From: RGIG4140 sp045635565
Lineage (GTDB): Bacteria; Pseudomonadota; Alphaproteobacteria; CAAHEQ01; UBA3637
Direction: 5' to 3'
DNA: 18,577 nt
Assembly (NCBI GenBank): GCA_045635565.1
Contig: JAZTVX010000081.1
Span: forward strand, 1-18,577
The number at the start of each line of letters is the position of its first letter. Within the stretch, counting starts at the first letter, position 1. Positions 7,885 through 14,356 of the stretch are shown here, one piece after another. Below the pieces are notes generated by a model. The model was not told where the DNA came from. It saw only the letters and a program-made list of their open reading frames with translations, and searched no databases. The translations under genes were made by a program, and so were the position numbers.

Positions 7885-8177
7885 TCACCATTTTGTCTTG
7901 AAAAACGTTCCAGTAAACGCATTTGACATGCATCACAATTTGGGTGGTTTTGTAAAATTTCTTCCTCTATGGTTGCCGTGTAAGAACGATAATGCGGATT
8001 CTCTGACATACTTTCAACACCACAGGAAAAACGATCTAAATACATACTATCACGAAAATGACTGTATCCTAATTCCAATCCCTGATAATAACGGTAGTAT
8101 AAATTTGTTAAGTAAGGATCATGTTTGACTTTTTCTAATTTCTCACTTAACGTTTTTAATTCTGAATCGGTTACCAT
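7881..8177 (-). CDS. Small hypothetical protein with C-terminal CxxC
   Basis: This is a 98-residue protein that I do not recognise. It is hydrophilic, has no signal peptide or membrane segment, and looks helical, with a charged N-terminal helix (residues 4-20), a Tyr-rich stretch (Y-Y-R-Y-Y near 27-31) and a closing helix carrying 'NPHYRSYT' then 'HPNCDACQMRLLERF' with a CxxC. The CxxC could bind metal or be redox active. An ideal GGAGG lies upstream of the ATG on the minus strand (8183-8187), which strongly supports it as a real gene. Its stop overlaps the xth stop by four bases in convergent orientation. A minus-strand TACAAT (complement of 8201-8206) may be its -10 element, without a good -35. 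Confidence 0.65.
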   Translation of the reverse strand: MVTDSELKTLSEKLEKVKHDPYLTNLYYRYYQGLELGYSHFRDSMYLDRFSCGVESMSENPHYRSYTATIEEEILQNHPNCDACQMRLLERFSRQNGD

Positions 8178-8254
8178 ATTTCCTCCGAAGTTGATGTTTT
8201 ATTGTATCATAAAATGATAAAAAATCCACTTTTAAATCATAAAAATAATATCTG

Positions 8255-8295
8255 TTAAGAAAATAATTACTTTTGTTCGCTAAAATAAATATAAT
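8255..8295 (+). promoter_or_regulatory. Predicted ccrM promoter with CtrA-like motif over the -35 region
   Basis: TATAAT at 8290-8295 has no sigma70-like -35 sequence at 17 bases (TTACTT). Upstream, TTAA-N7-ATTAC (8255-8270) is one base away from the CtrA consensus TTAA-N7-TTAAC and overlaps the -35 position, the arrangement used at CtrA-activated promoters in Caulobacter, where ccrM is a CtrA target. CtrA control here is inferred. Confidence 0.35.
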
Positions 8296-8319
8296 TTGCA
8301 ATCAACGGAGGTTCAAAAA

Positions 8320-9408
8320 ATGATTCAGACGAATTGTATTTTGCAAGGTGACAGTGTTGATGTCATGCGAACATTACCCAGCGAAAGTGTTGATGTTATT
8401 TTTGCTGATCCGCCTTACTTTATGCAGTTGGGTGGGGATTTGTTGCGTCCCGATGCAACAAAAGTTGATGCCGTTGATGATGCGTGGGATAAATTTGATG
8501 ATTTTTCAGCGTATGATGGGTTTACACGGGCATGGTTGGTTGAAGCACGTCGTATATTGAAACCTAATGGGACAATATGGGTTATTGGTTCGTATCATAA
8601 TATTTTTCGGGTTGGTGCTCAATTACAGAATTTAGGATTTTGGATTTTAAATGACATTGTTTGGGTTAAAATAAATCCGATGCCGAATTTTAAAGGAACA
8701 CGTTTTACAAATGCTCATGAAACATTGATTTGGTGTTCAAAATCGGAAAAATCAAAATATACATTTAATTATGAAAGTATGAAAGTATTTAACGAAGATA
8801 TGCAAATGCGATCGGATTGGCATTTGCCGATATGTTTAGGATCTGAAAGATTAAAAACACCGGAAGGGAAAAAAGTTCATACAACTCAAAAGCCTGAAAG
8901 TTTATTATATCGGGTTATTTTGTCATCAACCAATCCAAATGATGTTATTTTGGACCCTTTTTTTGGAACAGGAACGACGGGAGCCGTTGCTAAAAAATTG
9001 GGTCGGCGATATATCGGAATTGAAAGAGAATCCGTCTATATTGAGTATGCACAAAAACGATTATCACAAATTGCCGACATTATTGATGATACAATTTACG
9101 AACCGACAACTGGGAAAAAGGCGGAACCTCGTATTCCGTTCGGGTCTGTTATTGAACACGGCTTGTTAAAACCAGGTCAAAAATTATTTGATGTGAACAG
9201 AAAATTTTGTGCGACGGTACGGGCCGATGGTTCTTTGCAAATGGGACGTGAACAAGGTTCTATCCATCAACTGGGTGCGAAGTTACAAGGGTTGCCTTCT
9301 TGTAACGGATGGACTTTTTGGCATTTGCCGAAAGATTCTAAAACAGGTGAAATGATAGCATTAGATGCTTTACGGCAGGAATTAAAGGATAAAATTTATT
9401 TATCATAA
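8320..9408 (+). CDS. ccrM: CcrM-type DNA adenine-N6 methyltransferase (predicted GANTC specificity)
   Basis: At 362 residues the protein is almost the same length as Caulobacter CcrM. It is a beta-class N6-adenine methyltransferase: the catalytic motif DPPY is at residues 30-33, followed by 'FMQLGGDLLRPD', and the AdoMet-binding motif 'DPFFGTGTTG' starts at 212. Beyond the ~260-residue core is the C-terminal domain typical of CcrM ('IEHGLLKPGQKLFD', 'ADGSLQMGREQGSIHQLGAKLQGLPSCNGWTFWH'), which aids DNA recognition. Known CcrM enzymes methylate GANTC and couple replication to cell-cycle transcription in Alphaproteobacteria. The start at 8320 follows GGAGG (8307-8311) at normal spacing; an in-frame TTG at 8296 is inside the promoter. 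A GATTC, itself a GANTC site, covers the start codon (8322-8326). The YiaD-like gene follows after 15 bases, suggesting co-transcription. Confidence 0.93.
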   Translation: MIQTNCILQGDSVDVMRTLPSESVDVIFADPPYFMQLGGDLLRPDATKVDAVDDAWDKFDDFSAYDGFTRAWLVEARRILKPNGTIWVIGSYHNIFRVGAQLQNLGFWILNDIVWVKINPMPNFKGTRFTNAHETLIWCSKSEKSKYTFNYESMKVFNEDMQMRSDWHLPICLGSERLKTPEGKKVHTTQKPESLLYRVILSSTNPNDVILDPFFGTGTTGAVAKKLGRRYIGIERESVYIEYAQKRLSQIADIIDDTIYEPTTGKKAEPRIPFGSVIEHGLLKPGQKLFDVNRKFCATVRADGSLQMGREQGSIHQLGAKLQGLPSCNGWTFWHLPKDSKTGEMIALDALRQELKDKIYLS

Positions 9409-9423
9409 GTGAAAGGAAGAAAT

Positions 9424-10062
9424 ATGAAAAAATTGGTTTTAACGATTGCTTTATGTGCTTTTATCAGTGGTTGTGCGACGAATCCTTATACAGGTGAAAA
9501 CCAGGTTGCCAAAACGGCTTGGGGGACTGGTATCGGTGCCGCTGCCGGTGCCGGTGTTGGTGCTTTAATTGGTGGTAAAAAAGGTGCTTTAATCGGGGCA
9601 GGGGCTGGTGCTCTTGTAGGGGGTGGAACTGGTGCGTATATGGATGTTCAGGCACGAAAATTACGTCAAGAATTGGTTGGTACGGGTGTTCAGGTTGTTG
9701 AACAAGACGGGAAGGTTTATTTGGTTATGCCGGGTAATATCACTTTTGGTACAAATGAATATACGATTCAACCGTCTTTCCAACCGGTTTTAAATTCCAT
9801 TGCTAAAGTAATTAAAGAATATGATAAAACAATGGTTCAAATTGTCGGTTATACAGATAACACTGGTTCGGTTGCTTATAATAATACATTATCATTGCAA
9901 CGGGCTAATGCTGTTTCTAATTATTTGAGATTGCAAGGTGTTTCGGCTGAACGTTTGATTACGGATGGAGCTGGTCCGAAAAATCCGATTGCTTCAAATG
10001 CAACAGTAGCCGGACGGGAACAAAATCGCCGAGTTGAAATTGTTTTGTTGAATCGTTCATGA
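9424..10062 (+). CDS. OmpA-family outer-membrane lipoprotein with glycine zipper (YiaD-like)
   Basis: This 212-residue protein has a lipoprotein signal (MKKLVLTIALCAFISGC, lipobox ISGC, Cys17). Residues ~35-72 are Gly/Ala-rich tandem GxxxG segments (GIGAAAGAGVGALIGG...), the glycine-zipper two-transmembrane type. Residues ~98-210 form an OmpA C-terminal peptidoglycan-binding domain with the standard landmarks 'VGYTDNTGSVAYNNTLSLQRA', 'RLITDGAGPKNPIASNATVAGREQNRRVEI'. It probably links the outer membrane to peptidoglycan, as in E. coli YiaD. The ATG at 9424 was chosen because AAAGGAAG (9412-9419) lies just upstream and the lipobox sits at the right depth; an in-frame GTG at 9409 would put six residues before the signal peptide. 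It probably shares the ccrM transcript and ends in a strong terminator. Confidence 0.93.
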   Translation: MKKLVLTIALCAFISGCATNPYTGENQVAKTAWGTGIGAAAGAGVGALIGGKKGALIGAGAGALVGGGTGAYMDVQARKLRQELVGTGVQVVEQDGKVYLVMPGNITFGTNEYTIQPSFQPVLNSIAKVIKEYDKTMVQIVGYTDNTGSVAYNNTLSLQRANAVSNYLRLQGVSAERLITDGAGPKNPIASNATVAGREQNRRVEIVLLNRS

Positions 10063-10086
10063 TAACAATTGTAATTGATTAAATGG

Positions 10087-10120
10087 GGTATTTCAGTATT
10101 TCGTTGAAATACCTTTTTTT
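10087..10120 (+). terminator. Strong intrinsic terminator after the OmpA lipoprotein gene
   Basis: GGTATTTCA (10087-10095), a 9-base loop, TGAAATACC (10105-10113), then seven T residues. The stem is perfect over 9 bp. Confidence 0.9.
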
Positions 10121-10154
10121 GGATACTCGGGAATGAGGTGTTTGTTTGAAATAA

Positions 10155-10188
10155 AAAAAACGTGATGTCAAATGACACCACGTTTTTT
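10155..10188 (-). terminator. infC terminator (symmetrical hairpin)
   Basis: AAAAAACGTG (10155-10164) pairs with CACGTTTTTT (10179-10188), with an inner TGTC/GACA extension after one A/C mismatch. Read on the minus strand it lies 12 bases after the infC stop and ends in a T run. Confidence 0.85.
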
Positions 10189-10200
10189 TATTGAATCATC

Positions 10201-10755
10201 TTATTTTAACGGAGCAACAAGCATACCCATTTGACGACCTTCCAATTTTGCTTCCTGTTCGACTTTTGCAATGCCGTCTAAGTCTGTTTTGGCTCGTTTT
10301 AAAACTTCAGAACCTTGTTCAATGTAAGACATTTCACGCCCACGGAAACGTAATGTAAATTTGACTTTGTTCCCTTCTTCTAAAAAGCGTTTGGCTGAAC
10401 GCATTTTCACGGCGTAATCATTGTCACCGATATTAGGTGTAAATTTAATTTCTTTGATTTCAACTGTTTTTTGCTTTTTCTTGGCTTCTGCTTTTCGTTT
10501 TTGCATTTCATAACGATATTTTCCGGCATCTAAAATCTTGCAAACGGGAAAATCACCGTTTGGTGCAATTTCGACCAAATCAAGACCGGCATCATCTGCT
10601 TTGCGTAATGCTTCACGTGTTGAAATAATACCTACATTTTCCCCATTTGAGAGGATTAAACGTATCTGTGGATTTGTAATTTGTTCGTTCACCCGAAAAG
10701 AGGCTTTATCTCCTGACACGCCACTTCCTTGAACACTTGGATTATTCGGTTTAAT
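10201..10755 (-). CDS. infC: Translation initiation factor IF-3
   Basis: IF-3 binds the 30S subunit, blocks premature 50S joining and checks the start codon and initiator tRNA. The N-domain includes 'FRVNEQITNPQIRLI', 'IISTREALRKADDAGLDLVEIAP' and 'PVCKILDAGKYRYEMQKRKAEAKKKQK'. The C-domain includes 'VEIKEIKFTPNIGDNDYAVKMRSAKRFLEEGNKVKFTLRFRGREM' and ends 'GRQMGMLVAPLK'. The first ATG is at 10767 (188 residues), but nothing resembling a ribosome site precedes it. GGAGG lies inside that reading (minus strand 10765-10761), five bases before an ATT at 10755-10753. AUU initiation is the classic self-regulatory start of E. coli infC, so the AUU start is chosen (184 residues, beginning I/M-K-P-N-N). 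If the ATG is used instead, the gene runs to 10767. No rpmI or rplT follows; a terminator closes the gene. Confidence 0.93.
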   Translation of the reverse strand: MKPNNPSVQGSGVSGDKASFRVNEQITNPQIRLILSNGENVGIISTREALRKADDAGLDLVEIAPNGDFPVCKILDAGKYRYEMQKRKAEAKKKQKTVEIKEIKFTPNIGDNDYAVKMRSAKRFLEEGNKVKFTLRFRGREMSYIEQGSEVLKRAKTDLDGIAKVEQEAKLEGRQMGMLVAPLK

Positions 10756-10792
10756 AATGTCCTCCATTAGTAGTTAATCTAAAAACAATTGC

Positions 10793-10821
10793 AATTTACA
10801 CATTTTTTACAAGACAATCAA
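10793..10821 (-). promoter_or_regulatory. Predicted infC promoter
   Basis: On the minus strand: TTGATT (complement of 10816-10821), 17 bases, TAAATT (complement of 10793-10798). It abuts the divergent promoter of the DsbD-like gene, and the two -35 elements share one base pair. Confidence 0.4.
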
Positions 10822-10839
10822 GTTTTTTTTTGCTATATT
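10811..10839 (+). promoter_or_regulatory. Predicted extended -10 promoter for the DsbD-like gene
   Basis: AAGACA (10811-10816), a 17-base spacer ending in TGC, and TATATT (10834-10839). The expected transcription start coincides with the ATG at 10846, predicting a leaderless mRNA. Confidence 0.5.
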
Positions 10840-10845
10840 CTGCGT

Positions 10846-12885
10846 ATGAAACGTATTTTTTGCTTGTTTTTATTGTTTTGGGGTCTATTTTGCGGTGCTT
10901 TATCCGTACAGGCCTCTTCTCTTGCTGAGGAACAGACATCTGACACGATTGTTGTTTCCTCTGATGAAATGGATAAATTGACTCATTCAGTTAAACCGAC
11001 TGAAGAAATGATATTTGATAAAATTGCTCAATGGGGTGATGATTTTCAACAAAACATCAAGCAGGCATCGCAATTAAAGCCATCGGAAATTTCTATCATT
11101 GACCATCCGCAAAATATGAATTTTTACACATTATTTGCTCTTTCAGGAATGGATGCCGGTTTGCTGACGGGTGACAAGGGATTAGGGCAAAAACAAACTT
11201 TTGATTTTGGGGAAGGGCGTTTGCTTTCCTGTGTTGGTAATTTAAATGACCAATCTGTTTTGATAACGGGTTTTTTGGTTCGGATTAAACCTGGCTGGGT
11301 ACTTCAAAAGCCGATTTTGCCGTCATCGTCATCTACTTTATGGCAATCAGAAGAAATATATTATCCACTTCGAACGGAAAATAATCTAAAACGAACGGAT
11401 AAGTATGAAAATTTGGTTATTTTTCCTATTATTTATCGTTTGACCGATGTTAAAAAGGATTTTATTGTTGAAAAGGAAATAACTTTAACGGCTTGTCAAA
11501 ATAATGTTTGTCAAACACAAACCAGACCATTTCAATTAAATGTTCAAGCAGGTAAAGGATATCAAACGGATGTTTGTGCTGCTATTATGAGTGAAGTATA
11601 TGCGTCTGCGTCTTCTTTGCCGCCTGATATTACGGCAAGTGTGCATCAGAACGATGATGGTTTAATCCAACTTCATATGGTGTTTCCAAAAGAAGTAACT
11701 GCTGTTGATATTCAAATCGATTATCCGACATCTTTTTCCATTCAAAAAAAATTCATTCAAGGTCAACAGGCTAATTTGATTTTGAAACCGGAAAATGTAC
11801 TTCCTGTTGGTGAAAAAGTGACATTTTATATCTTAACATCGCTTGGCCGCTTTATGTTTGAATCTGTGCCGGATAATCAACCGTTTGTGATTGATGAACC
11901 AATTGTCAGTATGTGGCATTTTCTTTTTTACGGTTTTTACATTTTTTTGTTTTCGCCTTTATATTTAATGTTTTGGTCATTAAGGCCACAAAATAACGAA
12001 CAATTGAAACAGGCATATTCATTTGTTGTGTTAAATGTCATTGGATTTGTTGTTGTATGGAGTATTTTGATTTATTTTCATATTCCTGTCTATCGTCTGT
12101 TTTATTCAAAATGGATTGTTTTGGCTCAAACTATGTTGGTGGCTTATCTTGTGTTTAAACCGTTTATCAAACCATTATGGATACCATTATTATTATTTTG
12201 TTTGCCTTATCCGTTCTTATATACGGCAACAATTCAAATGTCGGGTGGGCAAATCAGTTCTCTCTTATTGGTTTTTTGGTGGGGCGTATGTTTGTTAATG
12301 CCGTTTATTTTAACCCATAAACATTTGATTGTATTTCAATCTATGTCACAAGCCTTGAAACCTATTCAAAAAATTATTCGTTTGCCATTATTATTGATGT
12401 TGATTTGGATGATTATATCGTCAATTGTTTCTTTTTTGCCGACAAAGAACACATTTGATGAAAAAATGCTTCAACAAGCTCTTAACAAAGGTGAAGGCGT
12501 GTATATATCCGTCTATAAACAGCCATGTCCGATTTGTTATATCAATGATTATGCATTGAAACACTTTTATCCAACGGATACATATGTTGCTCAAAAAAAA
12601 GTGCATGTTATGATGCTTAATCAAGATACATTAGAAGGTAAATCTTTTTTGCAAAAATATCGTATTCAGAAAGGTGTCTCTTTTGGCTTATTGTTTGGTC
12701 CGCAACAAACATACGGTTTGAGAATTGAAAATAATTACATACACCCGCAGGAATGGATAAATTATTTTGATAAGGTTGGTTTATTACCCCATGAAACAAC
12801 AGTTTTTATTGAAGATATACCGACGGAAGATATACCTATTGATGAAGGGAAACTGAAAGAATTTATTGAACGGTTTAATCAATAA
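10846..12885 (+). CDS. DsbD/ScsB-like membrane thiol-disulfide transfer protein
   Basis: The 679-residue protein has three parts. Residues 1-23 are a signal peptide (FCGALSVQA). A large periplasmic region (~24-370) resembles the N-terminal domain of DsbD/ScsB-like proteins and carries a Cys pair at 217 and 222 (ACQNNVC). Roughly six transmembrane segments follow (about 375-395, 412-430, 440-458, 463-482, 490-508 and 530-548), two of them holding a Cys (LLLFCLPYPF and WWGVCLLMPF). The C-terminal ~130 residues form a thioredoxin-like domain with the redox pair CPIC at 561-564. This is the DsbD arrangement of two soluble redox domains around a membrane relay, which passes cytoplasmic electrons to periplasmic disulfides. 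The membrane part lacks the usual 'P-C-x-x-P' landmark, so the family link is moderate. In-frame sequence upstream (TTG at 10789) overlaps the promoters, so the ATG at 10846 is used. Cysteine-rich exported proteins nearby are plausible clients. Confidence 0.7.
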   Translation: MKRIFCLFLLFWGLFCGALSVQASSLAEEQTSDTIVVSSDEMDKLTHSVKPTEEMIFDKIAQWGDDFQQNIKQASQLKPSEISIIDHPQNMNFYTLFALSGMDAGLLTGDKGLGQKQTFDFGEGRLLSCVGNLNDQSVLITGFLVRIKPGWVLQKPILPSSSSTLWQSEEIYYPLRTENNLKRTDKYENLVIFPIIYRLTDVKKDFIVEKEITLTACQNNVCQTQTRPFQLNVQAGKGYQTDVCAAIMSEVYASASSLPPDITASVHQNDDGLIQLHMVFPKEVTAVDIQIDYPTSFSIQKKFIQGQQANLILKPENVLPVGEKVTFYILTSLGRFMFESVPDNQPFVIDEPIVSMWHFLFYGFYIFLFSPLYLMFWSLRPQNNEQLKQAYSFVVLNVIGFVVVWSILIYFHIPVYRLFYSKWIVLAQTMLVAYLVFKPFIKPLWIPLLLFCLPYPFLYTATIQMSGGQISSLLLVFWWGVCLLMPFILTHKHLIVFQSMSQALKPIQKIIRLPLLLMLIWMIISSIVSFLPTKNTFDEKMLQQALNKGEGVYISVYKQPCPICYINDYALKHFYPTDTYVAQKKVHVMMLNQDTLEGKSFLQKYRIQKGVSFGLLFGPQQTYGLRIENNYIHPQEWINYFDKVGLLPHETTVFIEDIPTEDIPIDEGKLKEFIERFNQ

Positions 12886-12890
12886 AAAAA

Positions 12891-12927
12891 TCTCCCTTCA
12901 CATAAGCGGAAGGGAGAGAAGATTTTT
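12891..12927. terminator. Bidirectional intrinsic terminator
   Basis: TCTCCCTTC (12891-12899), a 9-base loop, and GAAGGGAGA (12909-12917). On the minus strand it is followed at once by a run of T. On the plus strand the T run comes five bases later. It separates two convergent genes. Confidence 0.85.
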
Positions 12928-12930
12928 GGT

Positions 12931-13461
12931 TTAACAACATTTAATATATCTGACGATTTCAAATACACCATAAGCAATCAAATAAATACCAATGAGTGTT
13001 GTCACGATAAAAGAACCGAACAGTGGGTGGATAAAAATAAACAAAGAAAATAAGATACTGCAAATCCCACCCCAAAATAATATTTTCCAATTGTTATCGT
13101 TATTTTGCCGGATTTGGTATCCCATAATAATTTCTGTAATACCATTAAAAAGTATCCATAAGGCAAAAATAACGGGCATACTCATCGTAACCATGTCGAT
13201 GTTCATTAAAAACACAAGTCCGATGATAATATCTAAAATCCCCAGAGCCAATGCTAAAGCGGATTCTTTTTGTTGAAATGCCATCAAATAACCACAACCG
13301 ATAACGATAAACATAAATCCGACAAACATTGCCGATGCCATAAGTGCTGCTAATGGATTAAATATGACAATTAAACCACTTAATATCAATAAAATGCCGA
13401 TAATAAGTAACCAAAAATTGCGTGTACCTGACATTAAATCATCTGTTAATTTTGTTATCAT
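12931..13461 (-). CDS. HdeD-family (DUF308) six-helix membrane protein
   Basis: This 176-residue protein is almost entirely hydrophobic, with about six transmembrane helices arranged as paired short repeats, the DUF308/HdeD pattern: 'WLLIIGILLILSGLIVIFNPLAAL', 'FMFIVIGCGYLMAF', 'LALGILDIIIGLVFLMN', 'PVIFALWILFNGITEIIMGYQI', 'ILFWGGICSILFSLFIFIHPLFG', 'LIGIYLIAYGVFEIVRYIK'. E. coli HdeD is an inner-membrane protein tied to acid resistance at high cell density; the biochemical role of the family is unknown. The start has a consensus AGGAGG upstream on the minus strand. It has its own promoter and terminator, so it is probably expressed alone. Confidence 0.88.
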   Translation of the reverse strand: MITKLTDDLMSGTRNFWLLIIGILLILSGLIVIFNPLAALMASAMFVGFMFIVIGCGYLMAFQQKESALALALGILDIIIGLVFLMNIDMVTMSMPVIFALWILFNGITEIIMGYQIRQNNDNNWKILFWGGICSILFSLFIFIHPLFGSFIVTTLIGIYLIAYGVFEIVRYIKCC

Positions 13462-13485
13462 GTTTCCTCCTTTTGATACGGGTGT

Positions 13486-13514
13486 GATATAAGATTGGAA
13501 ACGGATAGTGTCAA
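13486..13514 (-). promoter_or_regulatory. Predicted strong sigma70 promoter of the HdeD-like gene
   Basis: On the minus strand: TTGACA (complement of 13509-13514), 17 bases, TATATC (complement of 13486-13491). The transcript would start just upstream of the AGGAGG. Confidence 0.7.
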
Positions 13515-13530
13515 GGTAATCTTTTGTCTG

Positions 13531-14109
13531 TTAAACAATCAATCGGATATCTGAAAAAACACGTGTTAATGGGTTATAACAAACCGAAAAACCACGGCAA
13601 TTTTCAAAAAGTTTTGTTTCATTTGTTATGTAAGCATACAGTTTATATAAAACACCGCCGTGTGTTACAATTAAAATATGTTTTTCACGAAAATGGGTTG
13701 CAATATGTATAATTTCTTGTTTTACCCGATGGATGACATCATTCCAACTTTCGCCGTTTGGATAACACTCGTTATCATTTGTCGGAATTTTGAGTGTTAT
13801 TTGTGAATCGATGTGTTGAATAAATGAATCCGTTTTTCCTTCAATATCACCTAAATTGATTTCTTTAAACGCATCGGTTTGAGTGAAAGGTACTTGAAAA
13901 TGTGTATTGATGATTAAGGCTGTTTCTTTGGCTCTGGTAAGAGTGCTACTAATAATCCGTTCAATCGGATATTGTTTTAAAGCAAGAATAGCCGTTTGGG
14001 CTTGATTCTTCCCTGTTTGATTGAGAACGGTATCAATCCAACCTTGCATTTTTTTTTCTAAATTCCAATCGGTTTCACCGTGTCGAATAAAGTATAATCG
14101 TTGTGTCAT
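13531..14109 (-). CDS. Histidine phosphatase superfamily protein (phosphoglycerate-mutase-like)
   Basis: The 192-residue protein opens with the diagnostic 'FIRHGETDWN', giving catalytic His10, which is phosphorylated during turnover, and Arg9. 'SSTLTRAKETA' (R59), 'FKEINLGDIEG' (E83, likely proton donor) and 'IVTHGG' (His150) complete the active site. The size and motif spacing match the small bacterial GpmB/CobC/alpha-ribazole-phosphatase-like group, which acts on diverse phosphomonoesters. The substrate cannot be read from sequence, and no cobalamin gene is nearby. The start at 14109 has GGAGA upstream on the minus strand. Its promoter overlaps a perfect palindrome (14129-14144), suggesting repressor control. 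Confidence 0.9.
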   Translation of the reverse strand: MTQRLYFIRHGETDWNLEKKMQGWIDTVLNQTGKNQAQTAILALKQYPIERIISSTLTRAKETALIINTHFQVPFTQTDAFKEINLGDIEGKTDSFIQHIDSQITLKIPTNDNECYPNGESWNDVIHRVKQEIIHIATHFREKHILIVTHGGVLYKLYAYITNETKLFENCRGFSVCYNPLTRVFSDIRLIV

Positions 14110-14127
14110 TGTGTTTCTCCTGCTTTT

Positions 14128-14155
14128 ATTGTAAGAACTTACAAAAAAAAATCAA
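14128..14155 (-). promoter_or_regulatory. Predicted phosphatase promoter with overlapping operator-like palindrome
   Basis: On the minus strand: TTGATT (complement of 14150-14155), 16 bases, TACAAT (complement of 14128-14133). The perfect inverted repeat TTGTAAG-AA-CTTACAA (14129-14144) covers the -10 element, where a dimeric repressor would block RNA polymerase. Confidence 0.5.
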
Positions 14156-14174
14156 TTTATTTTTAATAAAAATA

Positions 14175-14203
14175 TTGACATTTCATGTAAATTAAAATAA
14201 CAT
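14175..14203 (+). promoter_or_regulatory. Predicted promoter of the attenuated acetyltransferase unit
   Basis: TTGACA (14175-14180), 17 bases, TAACAT (14198-14203). Transcription is expected to begin near 14210, about 16 bases before the leader peptide ATG. Confidence 0.65.
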
Positions 14204-14225
14204 AAGAAAAAAAGAAGGGAAGTAT

Positions 14226-14285
14226 ATGATTTTTACAATAAAACAATTATCATCTAAACGTCGGGATTTTTGTATCCTGTTTTAG
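14226..14285 (+). CDS. Leader peptide (19 residues) of a transcription attenuator
   Basis: A short frame, ATG at 14226 to TAG at 14283, encodes MIFTIKQLSSKRRDFCILF. AAGGGA (14216-14221) is a fitting ribosome site, and a consensus-like promoter lies just upstream. The peptide does not resemble a known protein. Its likely role is to position the ribosome: codons 7-12 cover the first arm of a leader hairpin, and the last codons (ATC CTG TTT TAG) cover a copy of the terminator's 3' arm. The S-S-K-R-R run could mark the stalling region, but what triggers stalling is unknown. Confidence 0.6.
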   Translation: MIFTIKQLSSKRRDFCILF

Positions 14286-14340
14286 TTGTTTTGTTTTATG
14301 ATAATTCAATTTAAACAGGATGAGAATCCTGTTTTTTTTA
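14245..14340 (+). promoter_or_regulatory. Predicted transcription attenuator (mutually exclusive RNA hairpins)
   Basis: The terminator is AAACAGGAT (14313-14321), GAGA loop, ATCCTGTTT (14326-14334), then more T (run 14332-14339). An identical ATCCTGTTT at 14274-14282, at the end of the leader frame, can pair with the same 5' arm and so act as antiterminator. A third helix, AATTATCAT-ct-AAAC (14245-14259) with GTTT-t-ATGATAATT (14293-14306), encloses that first copy and is topologically incompatible with antitermination. A ribosome stalled in the leader would break the third helix, allow the antiterminator and permit read-through; a ribosome at the stop codon would favour termination. Confidence 0.65.
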
Positions 14341-14356
14341 TTTTAAAAGGGAAAAA

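Noticed and set aside
8296..8319. TTG start for ccrM
   Set aside because: It directly abuts the -10 box and has no ribosome site; GGAGG precedes the ATG at 8320.
10789..10845. Longer start for the DsbD-like gene
   Set aside because: The extension covers both divergent promoters and puts 19 residues before a normal signal peptide.
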